Below, piece by piece: positions 36,715 through 45,884 of a DNA stretch of 64,000 bases. The notes under the pieces are model-generated. The model worked only from the letters and a program-made list of their open reading frames with translations. It was not told the origin of the DNA and ran no database searches. The translations under genes were made by a program, and so were the position numbers. Origin of the DNA: Gordonia amicalis NBRC 100051 = JCM 11271 (GTDB taxonomy: Bacteria > Actinomycetota > Actinomycetes > Mycobacteriales > Mycobacteriaceae); assembly GCF_000332995.1 (NCBI RefSeq), contig NZ_BANS01000013.1, positions 104,330 to 168,329 of the forward strand, given 5' to 3'. The stretch's first letter is position 1. Each line of letters opens with the position of its first letter.

Positions 36715-38148
36715 GTTCTCGTCGGCGACACCGCCTTTGAACAGACGACGGTCGGTGTAATAGCTCATCGACATCACCCACGGTGCGCGTGGTCCCTGTT
36801 TCGGCAGGGTGTCGAGAGCACGCTGGACGTAGCCGGCGCCGAAGTCGAGCAGCGGACGAGTGGGCATGTCCGGGTCGGCGACCGCCCACACCGCGTCGTG
36901 GCCGTGAGAGTCCATGTAGCCGAGCAGCTTACAGAAGTACTGGCAGAGCAACCCGATCTTCAGTGTCCAGGACGCATTGGTGTAGCCGATCGCCAGCGCG
37001 AAGTTCGGCACACCGGACAACATGATCCCGCGGTACACGACGGTGTCCGGCAGTGAGACGGGCTCTCCGTCGACGGTGAGCTCGATACCGCCGATGATCT
37101 TGATGTTGAGACCTGTTGCGGTGACGATGATGTCGGCCTCGAGTTCGGTGCCGCTCTCCAGGAGGATGCCGGTCTCGGTGAAGGATGCGATCCGATCGGT
37201 GACGATCGAGGCCTTGCCCGCCCGGATGGTGCGGAATAGATCGGCATCGGGCACCACGCACAGCCGCTGATCCCACGGGTCGTAGGGCGGATTGAAGTGC
37301 ACGTCGACCGGAAAGTCGTCCGGCAGCTGAGACTCGTTGATCTTCCGGATCATCCGCCGGGCGACCCGCGGGAACCGCTGGCACAGTTCGAACAGGATTC
37401 GCTGCTGCGCGACGTTCTTCTGCCGGGTCAGTGCGTATCCGCGCTTGTCGCCGAAGATCCGCTTCAGAGCGTTGGCGAGGGCGTCCTCCCGCGGCAGCGG
37501 GATGACATAGGTGGGCGTGCGCTGCAGCATCGTCACATGCGCGGTCTCGTCGGCCATCGCCGGGAGAAGCGTCACGGCGGTCGCGCCGCTTCCGATCACC
37601 ACGACTCGCTTGCCTGTGTAGTCGAGATCCTCCGGCCAGTGTTGCGGATGCACGATCTGACCGCGGAACCGATCCTGTCCGGCGAAGTCGGGACTGAACC
37701 CTTCGTCGTAGTCGTAGTAGCCGGAACCGCAGAAGATCCAACGCGCGCTGATCTGCGTCCGTTCACCGGTATCGGCCCGTTCGATGTCGACCAGCCAGCG
37801 TGCGTCGTCCGAGGACCAGGCGGCGGACACGACCTTGTGGTGGTACCGGATGTGGCCGGCGAGGCGGTTGTCCTCGATCGTCTCGTGCAGGTAGTCGAGA
37901 ATCCGCGGGGCGTCGGCGATCGCCTGCTTGTCCGTCCACGGTTTGAACTCGTAGCCGAAGGTGTGCAGGTCCGAGTCCGAGCGAATGCCCGGATAACGGA
38001 AGAGGTCCCAGGTGCCTCCGGCGGCCCCGCGGGCCTCGACGATGGTGAACGTCTTCGACGGCTGCTCGGATCGCAGATAGTGGGCGGCGCCGATCCCCGA
38101 GATCCCGGCTCCGATGATGAGGACGTCGACGTGGTCTGCTGCGGTCAC
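36673..38148 (-). CDS. EthA/MymA-like Baeyer-Villiger monooxygenase
   Basis: The 491-residue flavoprotein has the FAD loop IGAGISGIGAAHYL, ARGAAGGTWDLFRYPGIRSD, the Baeyer-Villiger fingerprint FRGQIVHPQHW, the NADP loop VVVIGSGATAVTL and MLQRTPTYVIPL. Length and many segments match mycobacterial EthA (489 residues, activates ethionamide) and MymA. It should convert ketones to esters, or oxidise sulfides/thioamides, with NADPH and O2. I start at GTG 38148, with AGGAG five nt before it; the frame is open further upstream without homology. No ethR-like repressor is adjacent. Confidence 0.88.
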   Translation of the reverse strand: MTAADHVDVLIIGAGISGIGAAHYLRSEQPSKTFTIVEARGAAGGTWDLFRYPGIRSDSDLHTFGYEFKPWTDKQAIADAPRILDYLHETIEDNRLAGHIRYHHKVVSAAWSSDDARWLVDIERADTGERTQISARWIFCGSGYYDYDEGFSPDFAGQDRFRGQIVHPQHWPEDLDYTGKRVVVIGSGATAVTLLPAMADETAHVTMLQRTPTYVIPLPREDALANALKRIFGDKRGYALTRQKNVAQQRILFELCQRFPRVARRMIRKINESQLPDDFPVDVHFNPPYDPWDQRLCVVPDADLFRTIRAGKASIVTDRIASFTETGILLESGTELEADIIVTATGLNIKIIGGIELTVDGEPVSLPDTVVYRGIMLSGVPNFALAIGYTNASWTLKIGLLCQYFCKLLGYMDSHGHDAVWAVADPDMPTRPLLDFGAGYVQRALDTLPKQGPRAPWVMSMSYYTDRRLFKGGVADENLRFARARQPEVLA

Positions 38149-38248
38149 GGATACTCCTGGCTGTGCGGCGTGGTGCTGTCTCCAGGATGCCTCAGTCGGC
38201 CGCGCGGCAGGACCGATCCGCTCGCGTTCAAACCGGTCGGCCGAAGCT

Positions 38249-40045
38249 TCACGCCTTGGAACCTCTCCATGGCAGGAACTGCTCAAGGCTGTGCTTGGCG
38301 ACGTTCTTCGTCACCTCCCAGGCGTCCTCGTCACCCTTCACGAGCGCTTCGCTCAAGGCCATGGCCTGCTCACGGGTGGAGTGCGGCGGAATGGGAGGCA
38401 CGGTGGGATCGCACCGCACGTCGAGCAGAGCGGGACGGCCGGCGGCGAGGGCTTCGTCCCAAGCCTCACCGAGTCGATCGGGATCGTCGACGTTGATCCC
38501 GGTCAGACCGAGACCGCGCGCAAACGCGGCATAGTCGACGTCCGGAAGAGTCTGCGAGGGTGGGAACTTCGGCGACCCGGACATCGCCCGCTGTTCCCAC
38601 GTCACCTGGTTGAGATCGTTGTTGTGCAGCACGGCCACGATGAATGTCGGGTTCTCCCACCGCTCCCAGTAGTGGGCAACCGTGATCATCTCGGCCAGAC
38701 CGTTCATCTGCATCGCGCCGTCGCCCTCGAAGGCGATGGTCGGCCGGTCGGAGTGCGCCCATTTGGCGCCGATGGCATAGGGAACCGCCGGACCCATCGT
38801 GGCGAGCGTCCCCGAGAGCGATCCGCGCATGCCCTCTCGGAAGACGATGTGCCGCGCGTACCAGTCGGCTGCACTGCCCGAGTCGGCGGTCACGATCGAG
38901 TCGGCCGGTGCTCGCAGTGAGAATTCGTGAAAGATCCGCATGGGGTTCACCGGATCCGCGGCGGTCATCGCCTGATGCTCCGCGGTCGACCACCACCGCG
39001 TCACGTCGTTCTCGACCTTCTCCCGCCACGAACGATCAGCCTTCTTCTCCAGCAACGGGATCAGCGCACGCAGGGTGGCGCGGGCATCGCCGACGACGTT
39101 GAGCTCGTTCGGGTATCGCATGCCGATCAGCTTCGGTGAGCGATCGATCTGCACTCCCCTGGCCTGACCGAACGGTGGAAGGAACTGCGAGTACGGGAAA
39201 TTGGATCCCACGGTGAGGAGTGTGTCGCAGTCGGTCATCATGCGGTGACTGGCGGTGGTCCCGATCAGGCCGATCGAACCGGTCACCCAGGGCAAGGTGT
39301 CGGGGAGGACATCCCGTCCCAGAAGGGCTTTCGCGCAGCCGGCGCCGAGGAGGTCGGCGACCTCGGTCAATTCGGGAACACAGTCGCGGGCACCTTGCCC
39401 GACGAGCATGGCGACACGCTCACCGGCATTGAGGATGTCCGCGGCGCGGGAGAGCGCCTCATCGTCGGGTACCGACGTCGCCGGCTCGACACCGAAACTC
39501 GACGGCACCTGCTTGAACGCCTGCTGCGGCGGATCGTAGTCGAGGTCGAGGACATCCGACGGAAAGATGATGGCCGTCGGCGCCCGTTCGGCGAGCGCGA
39601 CCCGAATCGCTCGGTCGAGGAGATTCGGCAACTGTTCGGGCACCGTGCACATCTGCACGAAGTCACTACACACATCCTTGAACAACGCGTGCATGTCGAT
39701 CTCCTGCTGATACGCGCCGCCGATCGCGGAGCGTTCGGTCTGACCGACCAGCGCGACCACGGGAACATGATCGAGCTTCGCGTCGTAGAGACCGTTGAGC
39801 AGATGGATCCCGCCCGGACCGCTCGTGGCCGCGCACACGCCGACCTCGCCGGAGAACTTCGCGTACCCGACCGCCTGGAAGGCGCTCATCTCCTCGTGCC
39901 GCGATTGCACGAACTGCGGGTCGTTGTCAGCGCGCACCCAGGCGGAGAGCAACCCGTTGATTCCGTCTCCCGAGTAGCCGAAGACCTGCCGAACTCCCCA
40001 TTCGCGTAGGCGTTTCAGGACGACGTCGGCGACTGTCTTCGCCAT
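38249..40045 (-). CDS. ThDP-dependent pyruvate oxidase-like enzyme
   Basis: The 598-residue ThDP enzyme has the three-domain pattern of pyruvate oxidase, pyruvate:quinone oxidoreductase and acetolactate synthase. The catalytic Glu is in QSRHEEMSAFQAVGYAKFSG, followed by GPGGIHLLNGLYDAKLDHVP, a central FAD/Rossmann-like domain, and ThDP motif EGDGAMQMNGLAEM ... HNNDLNQVTWEQR. Length and HNNDLN agree with PoxB-type or uncharacterised actinobacterial oxidases that turn pyruvate into acetate (or acetyl phosphate) and CO2. It ends with a hydrophilic tail (EVTKNVAKHSLEQFLPWRGS). Start ATG at 40045 with AGGAG upstream. Confidence 0.82.
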   Translation of the reverse strand: MAKTVADVVLKRLREWGVRQVFGYSGDGINGLLSAWVRADNDPQFVQSRHEEMSAFQAVGYAKFSGEVGVCAATSGPGGIHLLNGLYDAKLDHVPVVALVGQTERSAIGGAYQQEIDMHALFKDVCSDFVQMCTVPEQLPNLLDRAIRVALAERAPTAIIFPSDVLDLDYDPPQQAFKQVPSSFGVEPATSVPDDEALSRAADILNAGERVAMLVGQGARDCVPELTEVADLLGAGCAKALLGRDVLPDTLPWVTGSIGLIGTTASHRMMTDCDTLLTVGSNFPYSQFLPPFGQARGVQIDRSPKLIGMRYPNELNVVGDARATLRALIPLLEKKADRSWREKVENDVTRWWSTAEHQAMTAADPVNPMRIFHEFSLRAPADSIVTADSGSAADWYARHIVFREGMRGSLSGTLATMGPAVPYAIGAKWAHSDRPTIAFEGDGAMQMNGLAEMITVAHYWERWENPTFIVAVLHNNDLNQVTWEQRAMSGSPKFPPSQTLPDVDYAAFARGLGLTGINVDDPDRLGEAWDEALAAGRPALLDVRCDPTVPPIPPHSTREQAMALSEALVKGDEDAWEVTKNVAKHSLEQFLPWRGSKA

Positions 40046-40159
40046 GGTTCTCCTCTGCGTTCGACTCTGCCATCATCGGCTCGGGTGCCGAGGGCTTGTC
40101 GTCGCATACCCGGGACGCCGGGTCCCGACACGTCAACCGGGCGGCGCCGGCGGAGCCGG

Positions 40160-40954
40160 TTACAGCTGTCCGTGCCAGACGGCGTCGAACGGTGCGGTCG
40201 AGCCGAGGCGGCCGACGATCCCACGGTGGGTGTACTCCTTGGCCGCGCGCACCGCGTCGAGGACATCGGCCCCCTTGGTCAGCTCGGCGGTCGTCGCTGC
40301 GGCGAACACACATCCCGCACCGGAGACCCGCTCGTCGCCCACCTTGGGTGCGCGCAGGATGGTGATGTCGGTGCCGTCGAAGACGACGTCCACGGCCTCG
40401 TCGCCGGTGAGCCCGACGCCGCCCTTGACGATCACGTATTTCGGTCCGAGATCGGCGATACGACGGGCCGCCTCGGCGAGCTCGTCGACGCTGGTGAGCT
40501 CGTCCATACCGGCGAGGGTTGCGGCCTCGAACATGTTGGGTGTCACGACGGTGGCCAGCGGGAGGATCTCCGCGCGCAGCGCATTGTCCGTGTCGAGTGC
40601 GGCACCGGGTTCCTGACCCTTGCAGATGAGAACCGGGTCGACGACCACGTGTCGCCACGACCTCGACGCCAGTGCCTCGGCAACCGTCGAGATGGTCGCG
40701 GGCGTGCCCAGCATGCCGATCTTGACGACCTCGGGCTCGTGCGCGACGGTGGCGGCCTCGATCTGGTCGGCGATCACGCCGGCCTCGATCGGGACGAAAC
40801 GATGACCCCAGCCGGCCTTGGGATCGAAGGACACAATGCAGGTGATGGTCCCGACGCCGTAGGTGCCGAGCTGGGCGAAGGTCCGGAGGTCGGCCTGGAT
40901 TCCCGCGCCACCGGTCGCCTCGGAACCGGCGATCACATACGACACCACTGACAT
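40160..40954 (-). CDS. Pyridoxal/pyridoxine kinase or HMP(-P) kinase (ThiD-like fold)
   Basis: The 264-residue ribokinase-fold kinase starts MSVVSYVIAGSEATGGAGIQ, the bacterial PdxK/ThiD nucleotide-free substrate loop. It shows EVVKIGMLGTPATISTVAEA, the PVLICKGQEPG loop, VTPNMFEAATLAG and the anion-hole motif VSGAGCVFAAATTAELTKGA. The Cys in GAGC matches PdxK enzymes that hold pyridoxal through that Cys and a nearby Lys. It therefore most likely phosphorylates B6 vitamers; thiamine precursor kinase activity is the alternative. Start at ATG 40954 with AAAGGA 6 nt away. Divergent from the alcohol dehydrogenase. Confidence 0.82.
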   Translation of the reverse strand: MSVVSYVIAGSEATGGAGIQADLRTFAQLGTYGVGTITCIVSFDPKAGWGHRFVPIEAGVIADQIEAATVAHEPEVVKIGMLGTPATISTVAEALASRSWRHVVVDPVLICKGQEPGAALDTDNALRAEILPLATVVTPNMFEAATLAGMDELTSVDELAEAARRIADLGPKYVIVKGGVGLTGDEAVDVVFDGTDITILRAPKVGDERVSGAGCVFAAATTAELTKGADVLDAVRAAKEYTHRGIVGRLGSTAPFDAVWHGQL

Positions 40955-41088
40955 GCTCGATCCTTTCGTGGTTCTGGATGAACCGGGTCCTTTTGTACAC
41001 CCCCGGCTCGATCCGAGGAGACGGGAGTCGGTGCCGACGGTCTCGACCGTGACGTTTGCCCGAAAAGCGATGGGGTATCCGACGCCGC

Positions 41089-42264
41089 ATGACAGCGTCG
41101 ACCAGTACCGACACGATGCGTGCAATGGTCTATCGCGGGCCGTGCAAGGTCCGCGTGGAACAGCGACCCCTGCCTCGCATCGAACATCCCAACGATGCGA
41201 TCGTCCGGGTCACGCACGCGGCGATCTGCGGTTCCGATCTGCACCTCTACCACGGCATGATGCCCGACACGCGGCCCGGCATGACCTTCGGGCACGAGTT
41301 CATCGGCGTGGTCGAGTCGGTCGGCGGATCGGTGCAGAACCTGAAGGTCGGCGACCGCGTGATGGTGCCGTTCAACGTCTACTGCGGCACCTGCTACTTC
41401 TGTGCGCGGGGCCTGTACTCCAACTGCCACAACGTGAATCCCAACACGACCGCGGTCGGTGGTATCTACGGGTATTCGCACACCTGTGGGGGATACGACG
41501 GCGGGCAGGCCGAATTCGTGCGGGTTCCCTTCGCCGACGTCGGCCCCAGTGTGATCCCGGACTGGATGGACCCCGAGGACGCACTACTGCTCACCGATGC
41601 CCTGGCCACAGGCTATTTCGGTGCGCAACTCGCCGATATCCGTCAGGGCGAGACGGTCATCGTGTTCGGCGCCGGCCCGGTCGGGCTGTACGCGGCACGC
41701 TCGTCCTGGTTCATGGGCGCCGGTCGGGTCATCGTCATCGATCACCTGCAGTACCGACTGGACAAAGCCGAGACGTTCGCGCATGCGGAGACCTACAACT
41801 TCGCCGACTACGACGACATCATCGTCCACTTGAAGAACATCACCGACAACATCGGTGCCGACCGCGTGATCGATGCGGTCGGCGCCGAGGCCGACGGACA
41901 CTTCCTCCAACACGTCACGGCCACCAAGCTCAAACTCCAGGGAGGATCACCGGTCGCCTTGAACTGGGCCATCGACTCAGTGCGCAAGGGTGGCACGGTC
42001 TCGGTGATGGGCGCCTACGGACCGATCTTCAGCGCCGTCAAGTTCGGCGACGCCATGAACAAGGGGCTGACGCTCAACATGAACCAGTGCCCGGTCAAGC
42101 GACAGTGGCCGCGACTGTTCGAACACATCCGGAACGGCTACTTCAAGCCGAATGACATAGTGACGCACCGTATTCCGCTCGAGCACATCGCCGACGGGTA
42201 TCACATCTTCTCGTCGAAGCTGGACGGATGCATCAAGCCCATCATCGTCACCGACGCCGGCTGA
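41089..42264 (+). CDS. Zinc-dependent alcohol dehydrogenase (glutathione-independent formaldehyde/threonine-type MDR)
   Basis: This 391-residue medium-chain dehydrogenase has HAAICGSDLHLYHGMMPDTR and GHEFIGVVESVGGSV for the catalytic zinc, CGTCYFCARGLYSNC for the structural zinc, and the coenzyme motif VFGAGPVGLYAARSS. The long insert (NTTAVGGIYGYSHTCGGYDG) and GAEADGHFLQ belong to the formaldehyde-dehydrogenase-like branch. The substrate is unknown. No strong ribosome site is seen; ATG at 41089 or 41116 fits. It is followed after 12 nt by a small gene of unknown role, so they form a transcript. Confidence 0.85.
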   Translation: MTASTSTDTMRAMVYRGPCKVRVEQRPLPRIEHPNDAIVRVTHAAICGSDLHLYHGMMPDTRPGMTFGHEFIGVVESVGGSVQNLKVGDRVMVPFNVYCGTCYFCARGLYSNCHNVNPNTTAVGGIYGYSHTCGGYDGGQAEFVRVPFADVGPSVIPDWMDPEDALLLTDALATGYFGAQLADIRQGETVIVFGAGPVGLYAARSSWFMGAGRVIVIDHLQYRLDKAETFAHAETYNFADYDDIIVHLKNITDNIGADRVIDAVGAEADGHFLQHVTATKLKLQGGSPVALNWAIDSVRKGGTVSVMGAYGPIFSAVKFGDAMNKGLTLNMNQCPVKRQWPRLFEHIRNGYFKPNDIVTHRIPLEHIADGYHIFSSKLDGCIKPIIVTDAG

Positions 42265-42276
42265 GGAGACGACCAT

Positions 42277-42858
42277 ATGCCTGCCTACCCCCCAGACCGC
42301 CCCAATGACCCGGACACCTCCGACCTTGTGGACCGCATACCCGGTTGGGGCGTCGACGCCGACCCGGCCACGCGGCCCGCGGTCCCGAAGGAACTGCCGG
42401 TCGGGCCCGCGCCCGGTGTCCACTGGGACGTACCGGAGGACCAGCCCGACGGTGGGTCGAGAGAACGGTCCAATGAACATGCCTTCCTGACACCGGTTTT
42501 CGGTACGTCGACGCCGCCCAGCGGTCTGTCCGGAGTCATCCGCCGGTCCGCGTACCGATTCAGCGAGGGTCGGGCGGCACACTGGCTGATCCTGATCGGG
42601 GCCGATCGCGTCGCGGCGGTCGAGGCGCACCTCCGGTCCTTCGCCACCGGCCGACCCGACAATCCGATCACCGAGACCGGCATCGGGGCCGAGCTCAGCC
42701 ACCGCGGATTGTCGTCGCGGGCCGGGCGAAAGCGCGTGGACGACAACCATGCCTGGCTCGATCCGATCCTCGTCGGGGGACCGTGGGTCGCCGCGATGGC
42801 GGCAACCGGAGTGGTGACACGCGCCGTCCTCCGGCGCGGGCGTTCGCGAGGTCGCTGA
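42277..42858 (+). CDS. Hypothetical protein downstream of the alcohol dehydrogenase
   Basis: The 193-residue protein begins MPAYPPDRPNDPDTSDLVDR. It is Pro/Asp-rich to about residue 65 and then has FLTPVFGTSTPPSGLSGVIR, YRFSEGRAAHWLILIGADRV and a C-terminal PWVAAMAATGVVTRAVLRRG helix that may be membrane-associated. GAGGAG stands before the ATG, 12 nt after the dehydrogenase stop, so both are co-transcribed. I do not recognise the domain; this pairing occurs with MDR genes in related genera as far as I recall. Confidence 0.65.
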   Translation: MPAYPPDRPNDPDTSDLVDRIPGWGVDADPATRPAVPKELPVGPAPGVHWDVPEDQPDGGSRERSNEHAFLTPVFGTSTPPSGLSGVIRRSAYRFSEGRAAHWLILIGADRVAAVEAHLRSFATGRPDNPITETGIGAELSHRGLSSRAGRKRVDDNHAWLDPILVGGPWVAAMAATGVVTRAVLRRGRSRGR

Positions 42859-42939
42859 CCAACTCCCGGTTTCCCGACGCCGGCGCACGGATTTTCTCAA
42901 ACCCCGGACATCGGGCGCCAACATCGAACTAATTGATAC

Positions 42940-44229
42940 ATGTCCATCGGGGGTCGTCGAAGCAGCAGGTCCGTTCGCGAACACTTTCGCGGTTCATCTC
43001 CACGTCGTCGGCGTCTGTGGGCCCTGCTCGCGGCCTGCGCAGTGGCGTCGGGGGCGTCGCTCACCGGCATCGGTCCGGCGACCGCCGACCCGTACGCCGG
43101 CTTCTACGACCCACCGTCGACCTTCGACACCCGCCCCGGATCGCTGATCCGGTCGGCGCCGTCGTACGCGGCGATCATCCCGTTCACCGGCGCGAACATC
43201 GACGCCCGGACCACCACGGTGATGTACGCGAGTACCGGCGCGCGGAACCGTCCGACTGCCGTGACCGGCAGTGTCCTCGTCCCCCGATCACCCTGGGCCG
43301 GACGCGGCGAACGTCCGGTCGTGGTGGTCGGGTCCGGGACCATCGGTGCCGGCGACCAATGTGCGCCCTCGCGACTGTTGCGGTACGGGCAGGCGTACGA
43401 GGAGCTCGCGATAGGGGCGCTCCTCGCGAACGGTTATGCGGTGGCGCTGACCGACTATGAGGGACTCGGCACGCCCGGTGATCACCCCTACCTCAACCGC
43501 AGGTCGCTGGGGACGTCGATGCTGGACATGGCGCGGGTGGCACGCAACCCGAAGTTCGGGGTGAGCGCCCGGGCCCCGGTCGCGTTGTGGGGCTACTCAG
43601 AGGGAGGCTTCGCGGCCGGTTCCGCCGCCGAACTCGCCGGGTCGTACGCTCCCGAACTCCCGATCTTCGGCGCCTTCGCCGGTGCCCCGGCACCGGACCT
43701 GGCAGATCTGGCCCGACTCGGGGACGGGAGCCTCCTCGGAGGTGGCGTCGGCTGGGTGGTCAACGGCTTCATCGCCGCCTACCCCGAACGACGTGCGGAG
43801 TTCCTCTCCGTGTTCAACCCCCTCGGCCGGAACGTTCTGCGACAGGTCAACTCGTACTGTGTCTTCGATGTGCTCCGGATGAATCCGTTTGTGCCCACGA
43901 CCTTCTACACCCGGGACGGCCGCCCCATCGCCACCCATCTGCGCAACGAGCCGTGGCGGACGGCGGTGAACGACCAACGTCTGGGCCGTGTCGCGCCGCG
44001 GATGCCGATCCTGGTGAGTCAGAACCGTGGCGACGACGTGGTCGATCCGCGCGGCACGGATCGGATGGTGCGGTCCTGGCGTGCACAGGGAGCGGATGTC
44101 ACCGTCGAGACGATGTATCTCCCGCTGGTGCTGCCGGGGACGTTCCTCGGACACGGGATCGGATTGACCTCGGAGCTCGCGGCCCTGTCCTGGCTGAATG
44201 GCAAGGCGGCCGCCCTGCCGGCGCGATGA
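42940..44229 (+). CDS. Secreted lipase (LIP family)
   Basis: The 429-residue protein has a twin-Arg-rich basic N-terminus (SPRRRRLWALLAACAVASGA), a hydrophobic core and a signal cleavage region GPATADPYAGF. The alpha/beta-hydrolase then shows GDQCAPSRLL, VALTDYEGLGTPGDHPY, the nucleophile elbow ALWGYSEGGFAAG, the Asp in VSQNRGDDVVDPRG and the His in TFLGHGIGL. This matches actinobacterial secretory triacylglycerol lipases (LIP, Pfam PF03583 from memory). It should hydrolyse host or environmental acylglycerols outside the cell. It has no operon partner. Confidence 0.88.
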   Translation: MSIGGRRSSRSVREHFRGSSPRRRRLWALLAACAVASGASLTGIGPATADPYAGFYDPPSTFDTRPGSLIRSAPSYAAIIPFTGANIDARTTTVMYASTGARNRPTAVTGSVLVPRSPWAGRGERPVVVVGSGTIGAGDQCAPSRLLRYGQAYEELAIGALLANGYAVALTDYEGLGTPGDHPYLNRRSLGTSMLDMARVARNPKFGVSARAPVALWGYSEGGFAAGSAAELAGSYAPELPIFGAFAGAPAPDLADLARLGDGSLLGGGVGWVVNGFIAAYPERRAEFLSVFNPLGRNVLRQVNSYCVFDVLRMNPFVPTTFYTRDGRPIATHLRNEPWRTAVNDQRLGRVAPRMPILVSQNRGDDVVDPRGTDRMVRSWRAQGADVTVETMYLPLVLPGTFLGHGIGLTSELAALSWLNGKAAALPAR

Positions 44230-44297
44230 CCGAGGTGTGAGGTCCTACGCCTCCGGGTATGTCCACTTCCGGTCGCACAGCCGCCGGAAGGAACGTC

Positions 44298-44951
44298 ATG
44301 GCATTCCCTGGGGCAGAACGGTTCCTGCCGGACTCGCACGATCTCGGCGACCTGGTCGAGGCCGCCCGTACGTGCCGCGGCTGCGACCTCTACAAGGCGG
44401 CTGATCAGACCGTCTTCGGAGCCGGATCGCCGGGTTCGACGATCATGTTCGTCGGCGAACAACCCGGGGATCAGGAGGATCGGGCGGGTAAACCGTTCGT
44501 CGGTCCGGCGGGGCGGGTGTTCGATCGTGCCCTCGACGCCGCCGAGATCGATCGCGAACTCACCTACGTCACCAACGCGGTGAAACATTTCAAGTTCACC
44601 CGCGCGGCCGGCCAGAAACGTCGGATCCACGACAAGCCGTCGCGAACCGAAGTGGTGGCGTGCCGACCGTGGTTGCTGGCCGAACTCGACGCCGTCGCAC
44701 CCCGAATCGTGGTGTGCCTCGGTGCGACCGCGGCCCAGGCGTTGCTCGGGAGCACGTTCCGGCTGACCCGGCACCGGGGCGAACGATTCGATCTGGCCGC
44801 CGACGGTGATGTCGGACCCGACTACGCCGTGGACGTGCTGGCGACCGTCCACCCGTCGTCGCTCCTGCGTGGACCGTCGGACAAACGTGACCGGGCCTTC
44901 GACGAGTTCGTCGCCGACCTACGGATGGTGCGGGAACTGCTGCAATCCTGA
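44298..44951 (+). CDS. udgX: UdgX family uracil-DNA binding/glycosylase protein
   Basis: The 217-residue protein has the type IV-like core: TCRGCDLYKAADQTVFGAGS (first Cys pair), FVGEQPGDQEDRAGKPFVGP (active-site motif A), VVCLGATAAQALLG and the HPSSLLRG motif. Between them is the UdgX-specific loop GQKRRIHDKPSRTEVVAC with KRRIH at 107-111. In Mycobacterium smegmatis UdgX that His (109) forms a covalent bond to uracil-DNA. With the ATG at 44298 (GGAAGG upstream), the numbering is offset by two from that protein. It should lock irreversibly on deaminated cytosine sites. Confidence 0.92.
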   Translation: MAFPGAERFLPDSHDLGDLVEAARTCRGCDLYKAADQTVFGAGSPGSTIMFVGEQPGDQEDRAGKPFVGPAGRVFDRALDAAEIDRELTYVTNAVKHFKFTRAAGQKRRIHDKPSRTEVVACRPWLLAELDAVAPRIVVCLGATAAQALLGSTFRLTRHRGERFDLAADGDVGPDYAVDVLATVHPSSLLRGPSDKRDRAFDEFVADLRMVRELLQS

Positions 44952-45303
44952 TCTTCCATCGCCGGCCGAACGGTGACGACCGAGCGAAGCGGCCGTATCT
45001 ACTGCGAAACGTCCTCCAGCACTGTGTAACTCGGGTCCTCGCGATGAAATCCATGAAGCCTGTCCCTGGAAGGTTGCGCCGAACTCCCGGACAGGAGTCT
45101 GGAGGTGTCTATAGTCGGCAGGGTGCGGCCATGACGTGGAGGAATGGCCGTCGCCCGTCGATTGGTTCGAGATGTCTGACCTGGTGGCAGATTGGCCGGG
45201 TCGACGACCGAAGTGCCTCTGCCCCACCGCGGATCGTCTTCCGTCCGAACCACTGACCACGACCCGGCATCGCCCCGTGGCGGTGCGCACAGAATGGAGA
45301 GCC
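44952..45303. other. 350-bp upstream region of the SnoaL-like gene
   Basis: No recognised gene. Open frames exist but have shadow-like composition. A TATAGT box near 45110 could be a -10. GGAGA lies before the GTG at 45304. No repeats or hairpins were seen. Confidence 0.35.
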
Positions 45304-45738
45304 GTGAACACCTCAGAGATCGCCGACCGGTTCGAGATCGCCGACACGCTCTACAGATATGCCCGTGCGGTCGACACCAAGGACTGGGATCTGTGGCGCT
45401 CCGTGTTCACTGCCGACGCCACGGTCGACTATTCCTCGGCGCCCGCCGGTCGATCGGGAAGCCGCGACGAGATCGCCGCGTGGCTGGAGGAGAGCTTCGC
45501 ATTCGTCACGGTCAGCCAACACTTCATCACCAACATCGAATACTCCTTCGAGGGCGACCGCGCCCAGGTCCGCGCGATGTTCTACAACCCCATGCAGTTC
45601 GTGGGGATGGCCGAACTCAGCACGTGCGGCGGGAACTATCACCACTCGATGGTGCGCACCGAAACGGGCTGGCGGAGCGAACGCCTGCACGAAGAGAGCA
45701 TCTGGTTCGTCAATTCGCCCCTTGCGCAGGACGACTGA
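45304..45738 (+). CDS. SnoaL-like (NTF2-fold) protein
   Basis: The 144-residue protein has the NTF2/SnoaL pattern: EIADRFEIADTLYRYARAVD, TKDWDLWRSVFTADATVDYS, SRDEIAAWLEESFAFVTVSQ, HFITNIEYSFEGDRAQVRAM and a final RSERLHEESIWFV strand. The family contains ring-hydroxylating dioxygenase small subunits, steroid isomerases and unknown hydratases; the substrate cannot be read here. Start is GTG 45304, GGAGAGCC upstream. An open frame continues further upstream to 45136 but has no homology. Confidence 0.78.
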   Translation: MNTSEIADRFEIADTLYRYARAVDTKDWDLWRSVFTADATVDYSSAPAGRSGSRDEIAAWLEESFAFVTVSQHFITNIEYSFEGDRAQVRAMFYNPMQFVGMAELSTCGGNYHHSMVRTETGWRSERLHEESIWFVNSPLAQDD

Positions 45739-45884
45739 CGACGCCACGCGACGCGACGCCGTCCGGCGTTACCGACCTGTCGCCCGAGGGAACGATCCGG
45801 GACCAACACTCGGCGACGGGCCCGGCGTCGACGTTTCCACTCCTAGCGTGAGGGGTAACGCCCGAAGACACACAGAGGAGTCAT

